A model generated the notes under the pieces. That model did not search any database and was not told the DNA's origin. It saw only the letters and a list, made by a program, of their open reading frames with translations. The translations under genes were made by a program, and so were the position numbers. DNA of 16,674 nt from positions 1 to 16,674 of the forward strand of contig JAAXUL010000065.1 of NCBI GenBank assembly GCA_013336035.1. The letters are read 5' to 3'. Of this stretch, positions 7,263 through 14,137 are shown piece by piece (the stretch's first letter is position 1; each line of letters opens with the position of its first letter). This DNA comes from Chloroflexales bacterium (GTDB taxonomy: Bacteria > Chloroflexota > Chloroflexia > Chloroflexales > Chloroflexaceae).

Positions 7263-7656
7263 CGGAGCTCGGGGCTCCGGCAAGCTCCACCTGGCCAGCC
7301 GCATTCAGGCCGCGCGCTATGTGCTGCGCGAGGGTCTGGCCGGCTTCGACCCGCTCACGAGGGTAAAGAAACGATCTCGCCGGGTTGCCGCTTCCTTTCG
7401 CCGACGAACCCCGCATCACCGTATACTCAGGGTGCTGAGGGGACGATCATCCCCCATTGATTGCCTGTGCTCCCCGCGCATCCCACCCTCCCCCTCCCCA
7501 AATCGCTTGCATGACAGCCTGGCCCGATGGGTCGTCGTGGACGCTGGGCTACGCTCGTCACCGCTGCCGGGCCAGCGTGATGCGCGTGCGATCGCTCGTC
7601 GCCGCAACCTTCCGCCAGAGACACCACGATGGCGGCACGGAAAGCGAGGTCGCGCG
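7263..7656 (+). other. Gap with a possible coding relic, no intact gene
   Basis: Nothing here supports a complete gene. In the frame starting near 7282 the sequence reads KLHLASRIQAARYVLREGLA then GFDPLTRV with strongly GC-biased third positions. This suggests the C-terminal scrap of an unidentified gene. After about 7365 the frame loses this character. The frame happens to continue open into the DJ-1 gene, which is chance. No promoter was recognised. Confidence 0.35.
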
Positions 7657-8175
7657 ATGTGCCAGATCGTCATGATCATCCCGCCCGCACAGTTCCGCGA
7701 CGAGGAGCTGTTCGAGACCCGGGTAGTGCTCGAAGTGGCCGGCCACGCCGTCGTCGTCGCCAGTACCACCACGCAGCCCTGTACCGGGATGCTCGGCGGG
7801 CGCACCACCCCCGCGCTGACCCTGGCTGAGGTCCAGCCGGAGGCGTTCGACGCCGTCGTCTTTGTGGGTGGGGCTGGGGTGCAGCAGTTCTATCACGACG
7901 AGCGCGCGCTGCAGCTCGCCCGCGCGATGCAGGCGCGCGGCAAGATCGTCGCGGCGATCTGCCTGGCCCCTGTGGTGCTCGCCAACGCCGGCGTGCTCAC
8001 GGGGAAACAGGCCACCGTCTCGCGCTCCGAGGTTGCGACCATCCAGCGCCACGGCGCGCACTATGGCGGGCCGGGGGTCGTCGTGGACGGCACCATCGTC
8101 ACGGGCGATGGCCCTCAGAGCGCGCGGCAGTTCGGCCGGGCGATCGCGGCCCTGCTCAGCCCGGTTGTAGTGTGA
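7657..8175 (+). CDS. DJ-1/PfpI family protein
   Basis: The start is ATG 7657, behind GAGGT at 7646-7650; the open frame upstream lacks coding character. The 172-residue product spans a single DJ-1/PfpI (class I glutamine amidotransferase-like) domain. It has an acidic residue-rich first helix (RDEELFETRVVLEVAG), a VVFVGGAGVQQF strand-loop, and the nucleophile elbow AAICLAPVVLAN with Cys102. Members act as protein or nucleotide deglycases, glyoxalases, chaperones or proteases, typically in oxidative and carbonyl stress. The residue after the Cys is Leu rather than the His common in PfpI proteases, so protease activity is unlikely. The small membrane peptide gene begins 66 bases later. The protein is cytoplasmic, with no signal. 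Confidence 0.85.
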   Translation: MCQIVMIIPPAQFRDEELFETRVVLEVAGHAVVVASTTTQPCTGMLGGRTTPALTLAEVQPEAFDAVVFVGGAGVQQFYHDERALQLARAMQARGKIVAAICLAPVVLANAGVLTGKQATVSRSEVATIQRHGAHYGGPGVVVDGTIVTGDGPQSARQFGRAIAALLSPVVV

Positions 8176-8241
8176 CAGCCGCGCCTGCTGCGCCGACCAT
8201 AGCCGCCTGACCACTCGCTCCGTCGCGCAAGGAGCACGCCG

Positions 8242-8349
8242 ATGCGCACCGAGATCATGCGGCGACCCGCGGCCCGTCTCCCGTACGGCTGGGCCCTGCT
8301 TGTGCATACGGGGCTCCTCATGCTCGCCTCACTCTACGCCTGGGCGTGA
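8242..8349 (+). CDS. Small single-pass membrane peptide
   Basis: ATG 8242 is preceded by AAGGAG at 8229-8234 with 7-base spacing, as good a site as any in the window. The 35-residue product has a basic N-terminus (MRTEIMRRPAARLPYG) and one hydrophobic helix (WALLVHTGLLMLASLYAWA) that ends the protein. This positive-inside pattern predicts a single inner-membrane span. The family is not recognised. It lies between the DJ-1 gene (66 bases) and the Hsp20 gene (240 bases). Many small stress peptides look like this, but a role here is only a guess. The strong start site is the main support. Confidence 0.5.
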   Translation: MRTEIMRRPAARLPYGWALLVHTGLLMLASLYAWA

Positions 8350-8589
8350 GGGTGCGGCCCGTCCGCAGCTTGCACAAACGCGTCCTGCTTCGGAACGGCC
8401 ATCGGTACGGATGCAGCGCGATCTGCACGGAACGAGGCGCACCATGGGGAGCCAGAGCGTGTAGGTATGATCGATTATCGCTGGTAGGTCATCGAGCACG
8501 GGGTCCGCGCGCCCCGGCCATACACGCTACCCAGACGACCCTGCCTGGGACGTGCGCACTTCACCTCGGTGGCGCACTGGAGGATTGCC

Positions 8590-9045
8590 ATGAGCATCGA
8601 GCGTTGGGATCCCTTCCGGGAGATGGTCGCGCTGCGCGACAACCTGAACCGGCTCTTCGACGAGACCCTGATGCGTCCTGGGAGTGACTGGCTCGCCGGC
8701 ATGCGCGAGCGGCCCGCGGTGAACGTCTACGAGACGGACAGCGCCGTGGTCGTGGAGGCGCACCTGCCCGGCGTCAAGCGTGACGAGGTGGAGATCACCA
8801 TTAGCGGCACCACCCTGACGATCAAGGGCGAGCGGCATGCCAGCGCGGAGGTGAAGGAGGAGCACTTCATCCGCCGCGAGGTGCATGCGGGCGCCTTCCT
8901 CCGCCGGATCGGGCTGCCCGAGACCGCTGACCTCGACAAGCCCGAGGCCACGTTCGCCGACGGCGTGCTGAAGGTCACCTTCCCCAAGCGGATCGAGCCG
9001 CAGGCGAAGCGGATCGAGCTCCAGCCGGAGCAGGTCTCGGCGTAG
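8590..9045 (+). CDS. Hsp20 family small heat-shock protein
   Basis: The start is ATG 8590, behind GGAGG at 8579-8583. The 151-residue protein has the usual layout. An N-terminal arm (MSIERWDPFREMVALRDNLN, RLFDE) is followed by the alpha-crystallin domain from about residue 38 (PAVNVYETDSAVVVEAHLPG) to the conserved ATFADGVLKVTFPK near residue 130. A short tail follows. Hsp20 oligomers hold unfolding proteins in a refoldable state during heat and other stress, in the cytoplasm. No CIRCE or other known heat-shock operator was seen in the 240-base gap upstream. It is followed by a baeRF gene and is part of a run of stress-type genes. Confidence 0.95.
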   Translation: MSIERWDPFREMVALRDNLNRLFDETLMRPGSDWLAGMRERPAVNVYETDSAVVVEAHLPGVKRDEVEITISGTTLTIKGERHASAEVKEEHFIRREVHAGAFLRRIGLPETADLDKPEATFADGVLKVTFPKRIEPQAKRIELQPEQVSA

Positions 9046-9103
9046 ACCCGGCTGGACAGTGTTGGTAGTGCCGGAGACCTGACATGCAGCGTTGTTTCGG
9101 TTC

Positions 9104-9156
9104 GCTGCTGGCCGGCCGCCCTGCGCGGGCACGGCTGCGAGCCGGCCAGCCAGCAG
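9104..9156 (+). terminator. Hairpin after hsp20
   Basis: GCTGGCCGGC (9107-9116) pairs with GCCGGCCAGC (9141-9150), a perfect 10-bp stem with a 24-base loop, extendable across a one-base offset to CTG/CAG. It lies about 60 bases after the hsp20 stop. No T-run follows, so the terminator role is uncertain. Confidence 0.35.
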
Positions 9157-9302
9157 CAGGTCATGGCCTGCGGCCCATCCGAGCTGGCGCAGCCCGCCGG
9201 ACCCGCTGCACCACCCCACCGCGCACGTCTCGCGTGCTCCCCGCTCCATCGTCAGGGTAAGGGTGCGGCAGCGCTGGCCAGCTCACCGAGGAGGTGGCGC
9301 TG

Positions 9303-10496
9303 ATGCTTGTGCATCTCACACGCGCGAAGCTCCTGCGCCTCGCCGCGCCCGCGGCGGAGCCCTGTCTGTCGATCTATTTGCCAGTTGGCGAGGAAGGCGG
9401 GCGCCTAGCGGCAACGCGGTTGCGGCAGCTCCTCCGCCACCTGCAAGACCATCTGCCGGCCCAGGGCCTCGGCTCGGCGACATCCGCACGGCTCGTGGAC
9501 GCGGTCTGGGCGCTGGCCGACGATCTCGAGCACCAGGCGAACGACCACGCGCCACTCGTCTACCTGGCCCGACCTGATCACGTGGTCGTCGAGCGCCTGC
9601 CCGACCCGGTGCCCGAGCTGGCAGTGCTTGGGACGCGGCTGCATCTGAAGCCGCTGCTGCCGCTCGTGACCCGGTCCCCCACCTACGCGCTGCTCGCGCT
9701 CAGCAAGGGAGAGATCCGCCTGTTTCACGGCGTGGGCGCCTCCCTCACGCCCCTTGCGCTGCCCGGCGCGCCGGCGGGGCTCGACGCGTTCCTCCAGAAT
9801 ACCGAGTTCGCGCCGCAGCGCCAGCTGCACCCCGGGATTCCGGGACAGGGCGGCGCGCGCGGCGCCATCTTTCACGGCCAGGGTGACGCCGCCGACCACC
9901 TGAAGCCGCAGCTCCAGCACTACTGCCGGCAGATCGATCGCGCCCTACACGAGGTGCTGCCTGACCCCGGCGAGCCGCTCGTGCTCTGTGGCGTCGACTA
10001 CCTGCTGGCGATCTACCGGGCCATCAGCCGCCACCCCACCATCCTGGACGCGACCATTGTCGGGAGCCCGGAGCGCCTGGCCCCGGCCGAGCTTGGGACG
10101 CGGGCCTGGGCGATCGTGCGCCCATCCACCGAGCAGGCCCAGCGCGCCGCCGTCGCGCGCTATGCGACCGTCGCGGCAAGCGCGCCTGCGCACGTCTGCA
10201 CGGCGCTGCGCCAGCTGCTTCCCGCGGCCGCCGCGGGGCAAGTCGAGACGGCCTTCGTGGCTATCGACCGGGAGCAGTGGGGGCACTATGATGAGGCGAC
10301 GGGCCACGTGCTCTTGCACGAGACGCAGCAGGCCCTGGACGAGGACCTCCTGAATAGCGTGGCCCTTGAGACCCTGCGCCACGGCGGCAGCGCCTACGTC
10401 CTACCGGCCGAGGCGCTCCCAGGTGGGGGGCTGTGCGCGGCGACTCTGCGTGCCGCGCGCCCCGTGGCCGGCACGGCCTCGGCGCGGCACCGGTGA
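9303..10496 (+). CDS. baeRF-family protein (release-factor-like fold)
   Basis: The start is ATG 9303, behind GAGGAGG at 9288-9294. The 397-residue protein begins with LVHLTRAKLLRLAAPAAEPC and LSIYLPV. Its middle segment, YALLALSKGEIRLFHGVG, and the ending LRHGGSAYVLPAEALPGGGL CAATLR are hallmarks of the bacterial relatives of archaeo-eukaryotic peptide-chain release factor eRF1 (baeRF). The family combines eRF1 domain 2- and Rossmann/eL30-like parts. It is thought to act on ribosomes or RNA, perhaps during stress; its biochemistry is poorly known. It is cytoplasmic, with no signal peptide. It stands between hsp20 and the glycosyltransferase cluster, a context consistent with ribosome or protein protection. 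The last ~15 residues are low complexity. Assignment is by recognisable motifs; the subgroup is not certain. Confidence 0.72.
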   Translation: MLVHLTRAKLLRLAAPAAEPCLSIYLPVGEEGGRLAATRLRQLLRHLQDHLPAQGLGSATSARLVDAVWALADDLEHQANDHAPLVYLARPDHVVVERLPDPVPELAVLGTRLHLKPLLPLVTRSPTYALLALSKGEIRLFHGVGASLTPLALPGAPAGLDAFLQNTEFAPQRQLHPGIPGQGGARGAIFHGQGDAADHLKPQLQHYCRQIDRALHEVLPDPGEPLVLCGVDYLLAIYRAISRHPTILDATIVGSPERLAPAELGTRAWAIVRPSTEQAQRAAVARYATVAASAPAHVCTALRQLLPAAAAGQVETAFVAIDREQWGHYDEATGHVLLHETQQALDEDLLNSVALETLRHGGSAYVLPAEALPGGGLCAATLRAARPVAGTASARHR

Positions 10497-10711
10497 CGGT
10501 GCGGCACCACGTGGGAAGCGCGATCAACAGGTGGTCCCTGGGCCGGAACGACAACAGCCTCGCCCGCTACGATCCGCAGACTGGCGGCTGCCGCGGCGGG
10601 CTCGAGCCTGGCATGGTCAACCAGAAGCAGGGCGCCGAGTCCACCCTGGCCCTGCTCATCGCGCTGCTCGAGCTCCGCCTTGCCGAGCAGCGAGAGCGTA
10701 TCGGGAGCTGA
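10493..10711 (+). pseudogene. C-terminal fragment of an (alpha/alpha)6 glycosidase-like protein
   Basis: A GTG at 10493 overlaps the baeRF stop in a GTGA arrangement and opens a frame reading AINRWSLGRNDNSLARYDPQ, then TGGCRGGLEPGMVNQKQGAE, then STLALLIALLELRLAEQ. This matches the extreme C-terminus of (alpha/alpha)6-barrel glycosidase-like proteins that sit next to GT4 and GH130 genes in many bacteria (family phrase YDPETGGCCDGL...VNLNQGAES). One of the paired cysteines is Arg here. Only ~60 of several hundred residues remain and no N-terminal part exists in the window, so it is a 5'-deleted relic. It ends 14 bases before the glycosyltransferase. Confidence 0.68.
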
Positions 10712-10725
10712 AGGGAGGCCCGGCG

Positions 10726-11790
10726 ATGCACATCGCGATGCTCGCCCCGATCACCTGGCGCGTGCCCCCGCGGGCCTACGGGCCCTGGGAGCAGGTCGCG
10801 TCAGTGCTCACGGAAGGGCTTGTGGCCCGCGGCGTCGACGTCACGCTCTTCGCCACGGCCGACTCGCAGACACGGGCCCGGCTGGTCGGCACCTGCCCCT
10901 GCCCGCTGGCGGAGGACCCCTCCCTCGACCCGAAGGTCTGGGAGGGCCTGCACATCGCGGCCCTCTTCGAGCGCGCCGCGGAGTTCGACCTCATCCACAA
11001 TCACCTCGACTTCCTGCCCCTCACCTACAGCCGGCTCGTCGCGACGCCGATGCTCACAACCATCCACGGCTTCTCCTCCGCTCGCATCCTGCCCGCCTAC
11101 CAGGCCTACGACGGGCACGTCGCGTACGTCGCCATCAGCGCAGCTGACCGGCGGCCAGAGCTCACCTATCTGGCCACCGTGCACCACAGGCTCGATCTTA
11201 CCCGATTCACCCCGTGGGAGCGCCCTGACGACTACCTGCTGTTCCTCGGCCGCATCCACCCGGACAAGGGGGCCGTCGAGGCGATCGAGGTGGCGCGCCG
11301 AGCGGGACGGCGCCTGATCCTGGCGGGGCTCGTCCACGACGAGGCGTACTTCCAGCGCCAGGTGTGGCCGCTGCTCGACGACGACCGGGTGCGCTACATC
11401 GGCCCGGTCGGCCCGGAGCAGCGCGACGAGATCCTCGGCCATGCGACAGCCCTGCTGCACCTGATCGCCTTCGACGAGCCGTTCGGGCTGAGTATGGCCG
11501 AGGCGATGGCCTGTGGCACGCCCGTCATCGCCTTCGCGCGCGGGGCGGTGCCCGAGATCGTCCGCCACGGGGAGACGGGCTTTATCGTCGGGACCCTCGC
11601 CGAGGCGGTGCACGCCGTGGACGCAGCAGCGCTCCTTGACCGGGGGGCGATCCACCGCTACGCCGCCGCCGCCTTCAGCCAGGAGCGCATGGTCGACGCC
11701 TACCTCGGGCTATACGCGCAGCTGCTCGACCGTCGGGTGGGCGTCACCGCGCGTGAGGGGACCGTTGGAGCAGCGAAGAGGGCAGGATGA
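10726..11790 (+). CDS. GT4-family glycosyltransferase
   Basis: The start is ATG 10726 behind AAGGGAGG at 10711-10718; the longer upstream open frame overlaps baeRF and the relic and is not coding. The 354-residue protein is a GT-B fold retaining glycosyltransferase. It has an N-terminal acceptor domain (MHIAMLAPITWRVPPRAYGP; FDLIHNHLDFLPL; TTIHGFSS), the linker phrase LLFLGRIHPDKGAVEAIEVA, and the donor-binding signature EPFGLSMAEAMACGTPVIAF with its two glutamates seven residues apart. It uses a nucleotide sugar, but donor and acceptor cannot be read from the sequence. Its neighbours are fragments of a glycosidase-like protein and of a GH130 phosphorylase, so it may have worked on mannose-containing glycans. 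The stop overlaps the GH130 start (ATGA). Confidence 0.9.
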   Translation: MHIAMLAPITWRVPPRAYGPWEQVASVLTEGLVARGVDVTLFATADSQTRARLVGTCPCPLAEDPSLDPKVWEGLHIAALFERAAEFDLIHNHLDFLPLTYSRLVATPMLTTIHGFSSARILPAYQAYDGHVAYVAISAADRRPELTYLATVHHRLDLTRFTPWERPDDYLLFLGRIHPDKGAVEAIEVARRAGRRLILAGLVHDEAYFQRQVWPLLDDDRVRYIGPVGPEQRDEILGHATALLHLIAFDEPFGLSMAEAMACGTPVIAFARGAVPEIVRHGETGFIVGTLAEAVHAVDAAALLDRGAIHRYAAAAFSQERMVDAYLGLYAQLLDRRVGVTAREGTVGAAKRAG

Positions 11791-11900
11791 GCGACCCCAA
11801 TGGTGAGCCGTTGTTCAAGCGACACCCGAAAAACCCCATCCTGACCGTCCAGGACTGGCGTATCGGGTGACCACGGTGTTCCACGCCGGCGCACCTACGG
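11787..11900 (+). pseudogene. N-terminal fragment of a GH130 glycoside phosphorylase
   Basis: ATG 11787 overlaps the glycosyltransferase stop (ATGA), so translation was coupled. The first frame reads MSDPNGEPLFKRHPKNPILT then VQDWRIG and stops at 11868-11870. The adjacent frame continues YRVTTVFHAGAPTG. Restoring one base after the Trp codon joins them into a segment of the form NPILT..DWPYRVTTVFHAGA, the N-terminal signature of GH130 mannoside phosphorylases and hydrolases. Homology ends at about 11895 and the remaining ~300 residues are absent. A hairpin (11895-11916) and the yabK-type gene follow at once. It is a 3'-deleted, frameshifted relic. Confidence 0.72.
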
Positions 11901-11940
11901 GCGGCCGCCCACGTAGAACCCTTGGAACAGGAGACATCCG

Positions 11941-12432
11941 ATGAACACCTGGCCTGACCGAGTGCTGGAGCTGCTGCGCGACGCGGCCGTGCCGTTCGAG
12001 CATCTCCACCATCGCACTGACTACACCGCCCAGGAGGCGGCGCACGACACCCATACGCACGGGCGCTACGTGGTCAAGACCGTCGTGCTCTGGGTCGACG
12101 GGACCCTGGTGCTCACGCTGCTCCCGGCACCCCGCGTCGTCAACTTGCACGCTGTTCAGGAGGCCCTCGGCGCAACGGTGGTGCGACTCGCCACCGAGGC
12201 CGAGATCGCCGCACGCTTCCCCGACTGTGCGCTCGGCGCCATCCCGCCGCTCGGGCCCCTCTTCGACGTGCCTATCTACACCAGTATGGATCTGGCCGAT
12301 GACGAGCTCGTCACCTGCACGGCCGGGACCCTGCGTGACTCGGTCCGGCTATCCTATGGTGACCTCCGGTGGCTCGCCGGCGCGGTGCCGCTCGCCTTCG
12401 CCGAGCCAGCACCACAGGAACGGACGCGGTAA
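11941..12432 (+). CDS. YbaK/EbsC-type aminoacyl-tRNA deacylase
   Basis: The start is ATG 11941, behind AGGAG at 11929-11933. The 163-residue protein is one YbaK/ProX editing domain. Its features are LLRDAAVPFEHLHHRTDYTA, the strand YVVKTVVLWVDGTLVLTLLP with a conserved Lys, ALGATVVRLATEAEIAARFP, the substrate-pocket loop CALGAIPPLGPLFDVPIYTS, and VRLSYGDLRWL at the end. These proteins hydrolyse mischarged aminoacyl-tRNAs in trans, for example Cys- or Ala-tRNA(Pro), which protects translation fidelity in the cytoplasm. Which tRNA this one edits is not clear. The gene precedes the cfa gene by 36 bases and is probably co-transcribed with it. Confidence 0.9.
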   Translation: MNTWPDRVLELLRDAAVPFEHLHHRTDYTAQEAAHDTHTHGRYVVKTVVLWVDGTLVLTLLPAPRVVNLHAVQEALGATVVRLATEAEIAARFPDCALGAIPPLGPLFDVPIYTSMDLADDELVTCTAGTLRDSVRLSYGDLRWLAGAVPLAFAEPAPQERTR

Positions 12433-12468
12433 CTGCTGCGCGCGCTGAGATGCTCCAGGAGAACGGCA

Positions 12469-13653
12469 ATGAGACGAATGGACCCTGCCCATCAGCCATA
12501 TGCACAGCGTCCTGTCCCGGCCCCACAACGTCCTCTCGCCCGGGTCGCACAGGTGCGCGTCGCGGGCCTGCTGGCGCAGGCCGAGGTCGTGGTGAACGGC
12601 GATGCCCCCTGGGACCTTCAGGTGCACGACGAGCGGCTCTACTCCCAGACACTCCTGCGCGGCTCACTGGGCTTTGGCGAAGCCTATATGGATGGCTGGT
12701 GGGACTGCGCCGACCTTCCCGAGCTGTTCTGCCGGCTCGTCCGCGCACGGCTCGGGGCGCGGGTGAGCCCCCTCGTCACCGCCGCGTTTTCCCTGGACAG
12801 CCACCTCTTCAATCATCAGGGCAAGCGCCGCGCGTTTGAGATCGGCCAGTACCACTACGATATTGGCAACGACCTCTACACAGCGATGCTTGACCGTCGC
12901 ATGATCTACAGCTGCGCCTACTGGGGGAGCAGGGCGCAGACGCTCGACGAGGCCCAGGAGGCGAAACTGGAGCTCATCGGCCACAAGCTCGACCTGCGGC
13001 CGGGCATGGCGGTGCTCGACATCGGATGCGGGTGGGGTGGGACGGCCCAGTACCTAGCAGAACGATTCGGGGTCACGGTCGTCGGCGTCACCGTGTCGGC
13101 CGAGCAGGCGCGTTTGGCGTCCGAGCGCTGCCGGGGCCTGCCCGTTGAGATCCGCCTGCAGGATTACCGACGCGTTCGCGGCGTGTTCGACCGCGTGCTT
13201 TCGGTGGGGATGTTTGAGCACGTGGGCTACCGCAACTACCAGACCTTCATGGAGGTGGCGCGGCGCTGCCTCGTGCCTGATGGTCTGCTGCTCCTGCAGA
13301 CCATCGGCGCCAACGTCGCCTACAGCGGGCGCGATGCGTGGATTGAGCGCTATGTATTCCCAAACTCGGTGCTCCCCTCGCCTCGGCTGCTGAGCGCGGC
13401 GATCGAGGGCCACTTCGTCCTCGAGGACTGGCAGAACTTTGGGGCCGATTATGAGCGCACCCTGCGCTGCTGGCACGCCAACATCGAGGGCGCCTGGGAG
13501 CACCTGGGGGACTGCTACCCCGAGCGCTTTCGGCGGATGTGGCGGTACTACTTGCTCTCGTGCGCCGGCACCTTCCGCGCGCGGGTCAACCAGCTCTGGC
13601 AGCTGGTGCTCTCGCCGGCAGGGGTGGGCGGGGGCTACTGCCCGCGGCGGTGA
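12469..13653 (+). CDS. cfa: Cyclopropane-fatty-acyl-phospholipid synthase
   Basis: The start is ATG 12469, behind AGGAGA at 12457-12462; ATG 12478 is an alternative. The 394 residues match the family length (382 in Escherichia coli). The N-terminal lipid-binding part contains LGFGEAYMDGWWDCADLPEL. The SAM-dependent methyltransferase part has YHYDIGNDLY, YSCAYWG (Cys149), the SAM loop VLDIGCGWGG (182-191), GVTVSAEQA, LSVGMFEHVGYRNY, YVFPNSVLPS and WHANIEGAW. The Cys, Glu-His and Tyr positions match the bicarbonate-site region known for E. coli Cfa. The enzyme transfers a methylene group from S-adenosylmethionine to unsaturated acyl chains of membrane phospholipids, giving acid, heat and solvent tolerance. 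It acts at the inner face of the membrane. Confidence 0.94.
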   Translation: MRRMDPAHQPYAQRPVPAPQRPLARVAQVRVAGLLAQAEVVVNGDAPWDLQVHDERLYSQTLLRGSLGFGEAYMDGWWDCADLPELFCRLVRARLGARVSPLVTAAFSLDSHLFNHQGKRRAFEIGQYHYDIGNDLYTAMLDRRMIYSCAYWGSRAQTLDEAQEAKLELIGHKLDLRPGMAVLDIGCGWGGTAQYLAERFGVTVVGVTVSAEQARLASERCRGLPVEIRLQDYRRVRGVFDRVLSVGMFEHVGYRNYQTFMEVARRCLVPDGLLLLQTIGANVAYSGRDAWIERYVFPNSVLPSPRLLSAAIEGHFVLEDWQNFGADYERTLRCWHANIEGAWEHLGDCYPERFRRMWRYYLLSCAGTFRARVNQLWQLVLSPAGVGGGYCPRR

Positions 13654-14018
13654 GCACGGGTCGTGCCTGCGGTCATGTGGTGAGGAGCCGCGCTCCCTCG
13701 CTGCAATGATGCCCGTGCTCAGCTGGCGCGGTGCCAGGCAGAGAACCAGAGTTCCCGTTTCATCCCGCAACGTGACGAAAGCGATCCGCACAGCCGTCAC
13801 CCACCCTGCTACACTAGAGGGAAGCTGCCACAGCGACGGCAGTTTGGTTATTCTATGAGGCGGGGCTGCCTCATCCCCCCTACCGCCACTCCCACCAACC
13901 ACCCATCGCTCCCCTGCCTCCACCAGGCCGTCAGGCCTGGGACACGTCGATGTCCCGGGCTGGCAGGGGGCCTGCCGACCCGGGCCTTCGGGAAGCAGAA
14001 ACAAGACGGAGGTGTGCG
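13654..14018 (+). other. Structured non-coding region between cfa and a small ORF
   Basis: No gene is supported in these 365 bases. GAGCACGGG (13652-13660) can pair with CCCGTGCTC (13712-13720), a perfect 9-bp long-range stem that starts inside the cfa stop codon. The right half contains a series of hairpins (see 13855-13984). A TACACT at 13810-13815 resembles a -10 box but has no clear -35 partner. Confidence 0.5.
13855..13984 (+). promoter_or_regulatory. Series of hairpins, possible structured leader RNA
   Basis: Three stable stems lie in a row. First, ATGAGGC/GCCTCAT (13855-13874) has a 6-base loop. Second, CCAGGCC/GGCCTGG (13923-13940) has a GTCA loop. Third, a nested stem has CCCGGG (13954-13959) pairing with CCCGGG (13979-13984) around GGCAGG/CCTGCC (13962-13976, 3-base loop), continuous except for one mismatch and a G-T pair. 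A weaker GACA/TGTC stem lies between the second and third. The block ends 24 bases before the ribosome-binding site of a small ORF. It could be a leader RNA or cis-regulator, or the first stem could be a terminator. It matches no riboswitch class that I recognise. Confidence 0.4.
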
Positions 14019-14111
14019 ATGACGCCGATTGTCACGATCGTCGGTCTGCTGCTAATCGCCGCCGTGGTGCTTGCGGGCGGCTGGGTGGGCCTCAGGGAGG
14101 CGCGCGGGTAG
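14019..14111 (+). CDS. Small hydrophobic membrane peptide
   Basis: ATG 14019 follows a perfect GGAGGT (14008-14013) at 5-base spacing. The 30-residue product is one hydrophobic helix (IVTIVGLLLIAAVVLAGGWV) with a short polar end (GLREARG). A single membrane span is predicted. The VIT1/CCC1-type transporter starts 26 bases after its stop and has a much weaker site of its own. The peptide may therefore be a leader that couples translation, or a small partner of the transporter. The family is not recognised. Confidence 0.5.
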   Translation: MTPIVTIVGLLLIAAVVLAGGWVGLREARG

Positions 14112-14137
14112 CGCGCCCCGGGTGATTACGCACCACT

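Noticed and set aside
7231..7656. N-terminal extension of the DJ-1 protein through a long open frame
   Set aside because: The ribosome-binding site and family start agree with ATG 7657; the upstream sequence is Arg/Pro-rich with no coding character after about 7365.
8350..8589. CIRCE or other heat-shock operator before hsp20
   Set aside because: No TTAGCACTC/GAGTGCTAA pair or other known operator was found in the gap.
10366..10725. N-terminal extension of the GT4 glycosyltransferase
   Set aside because: It overlaps the end of baeRF and the glycosidase-like relic in another frame; the GT4 family start MHIAMLAP and a good ribosome-binding site are at 10726.
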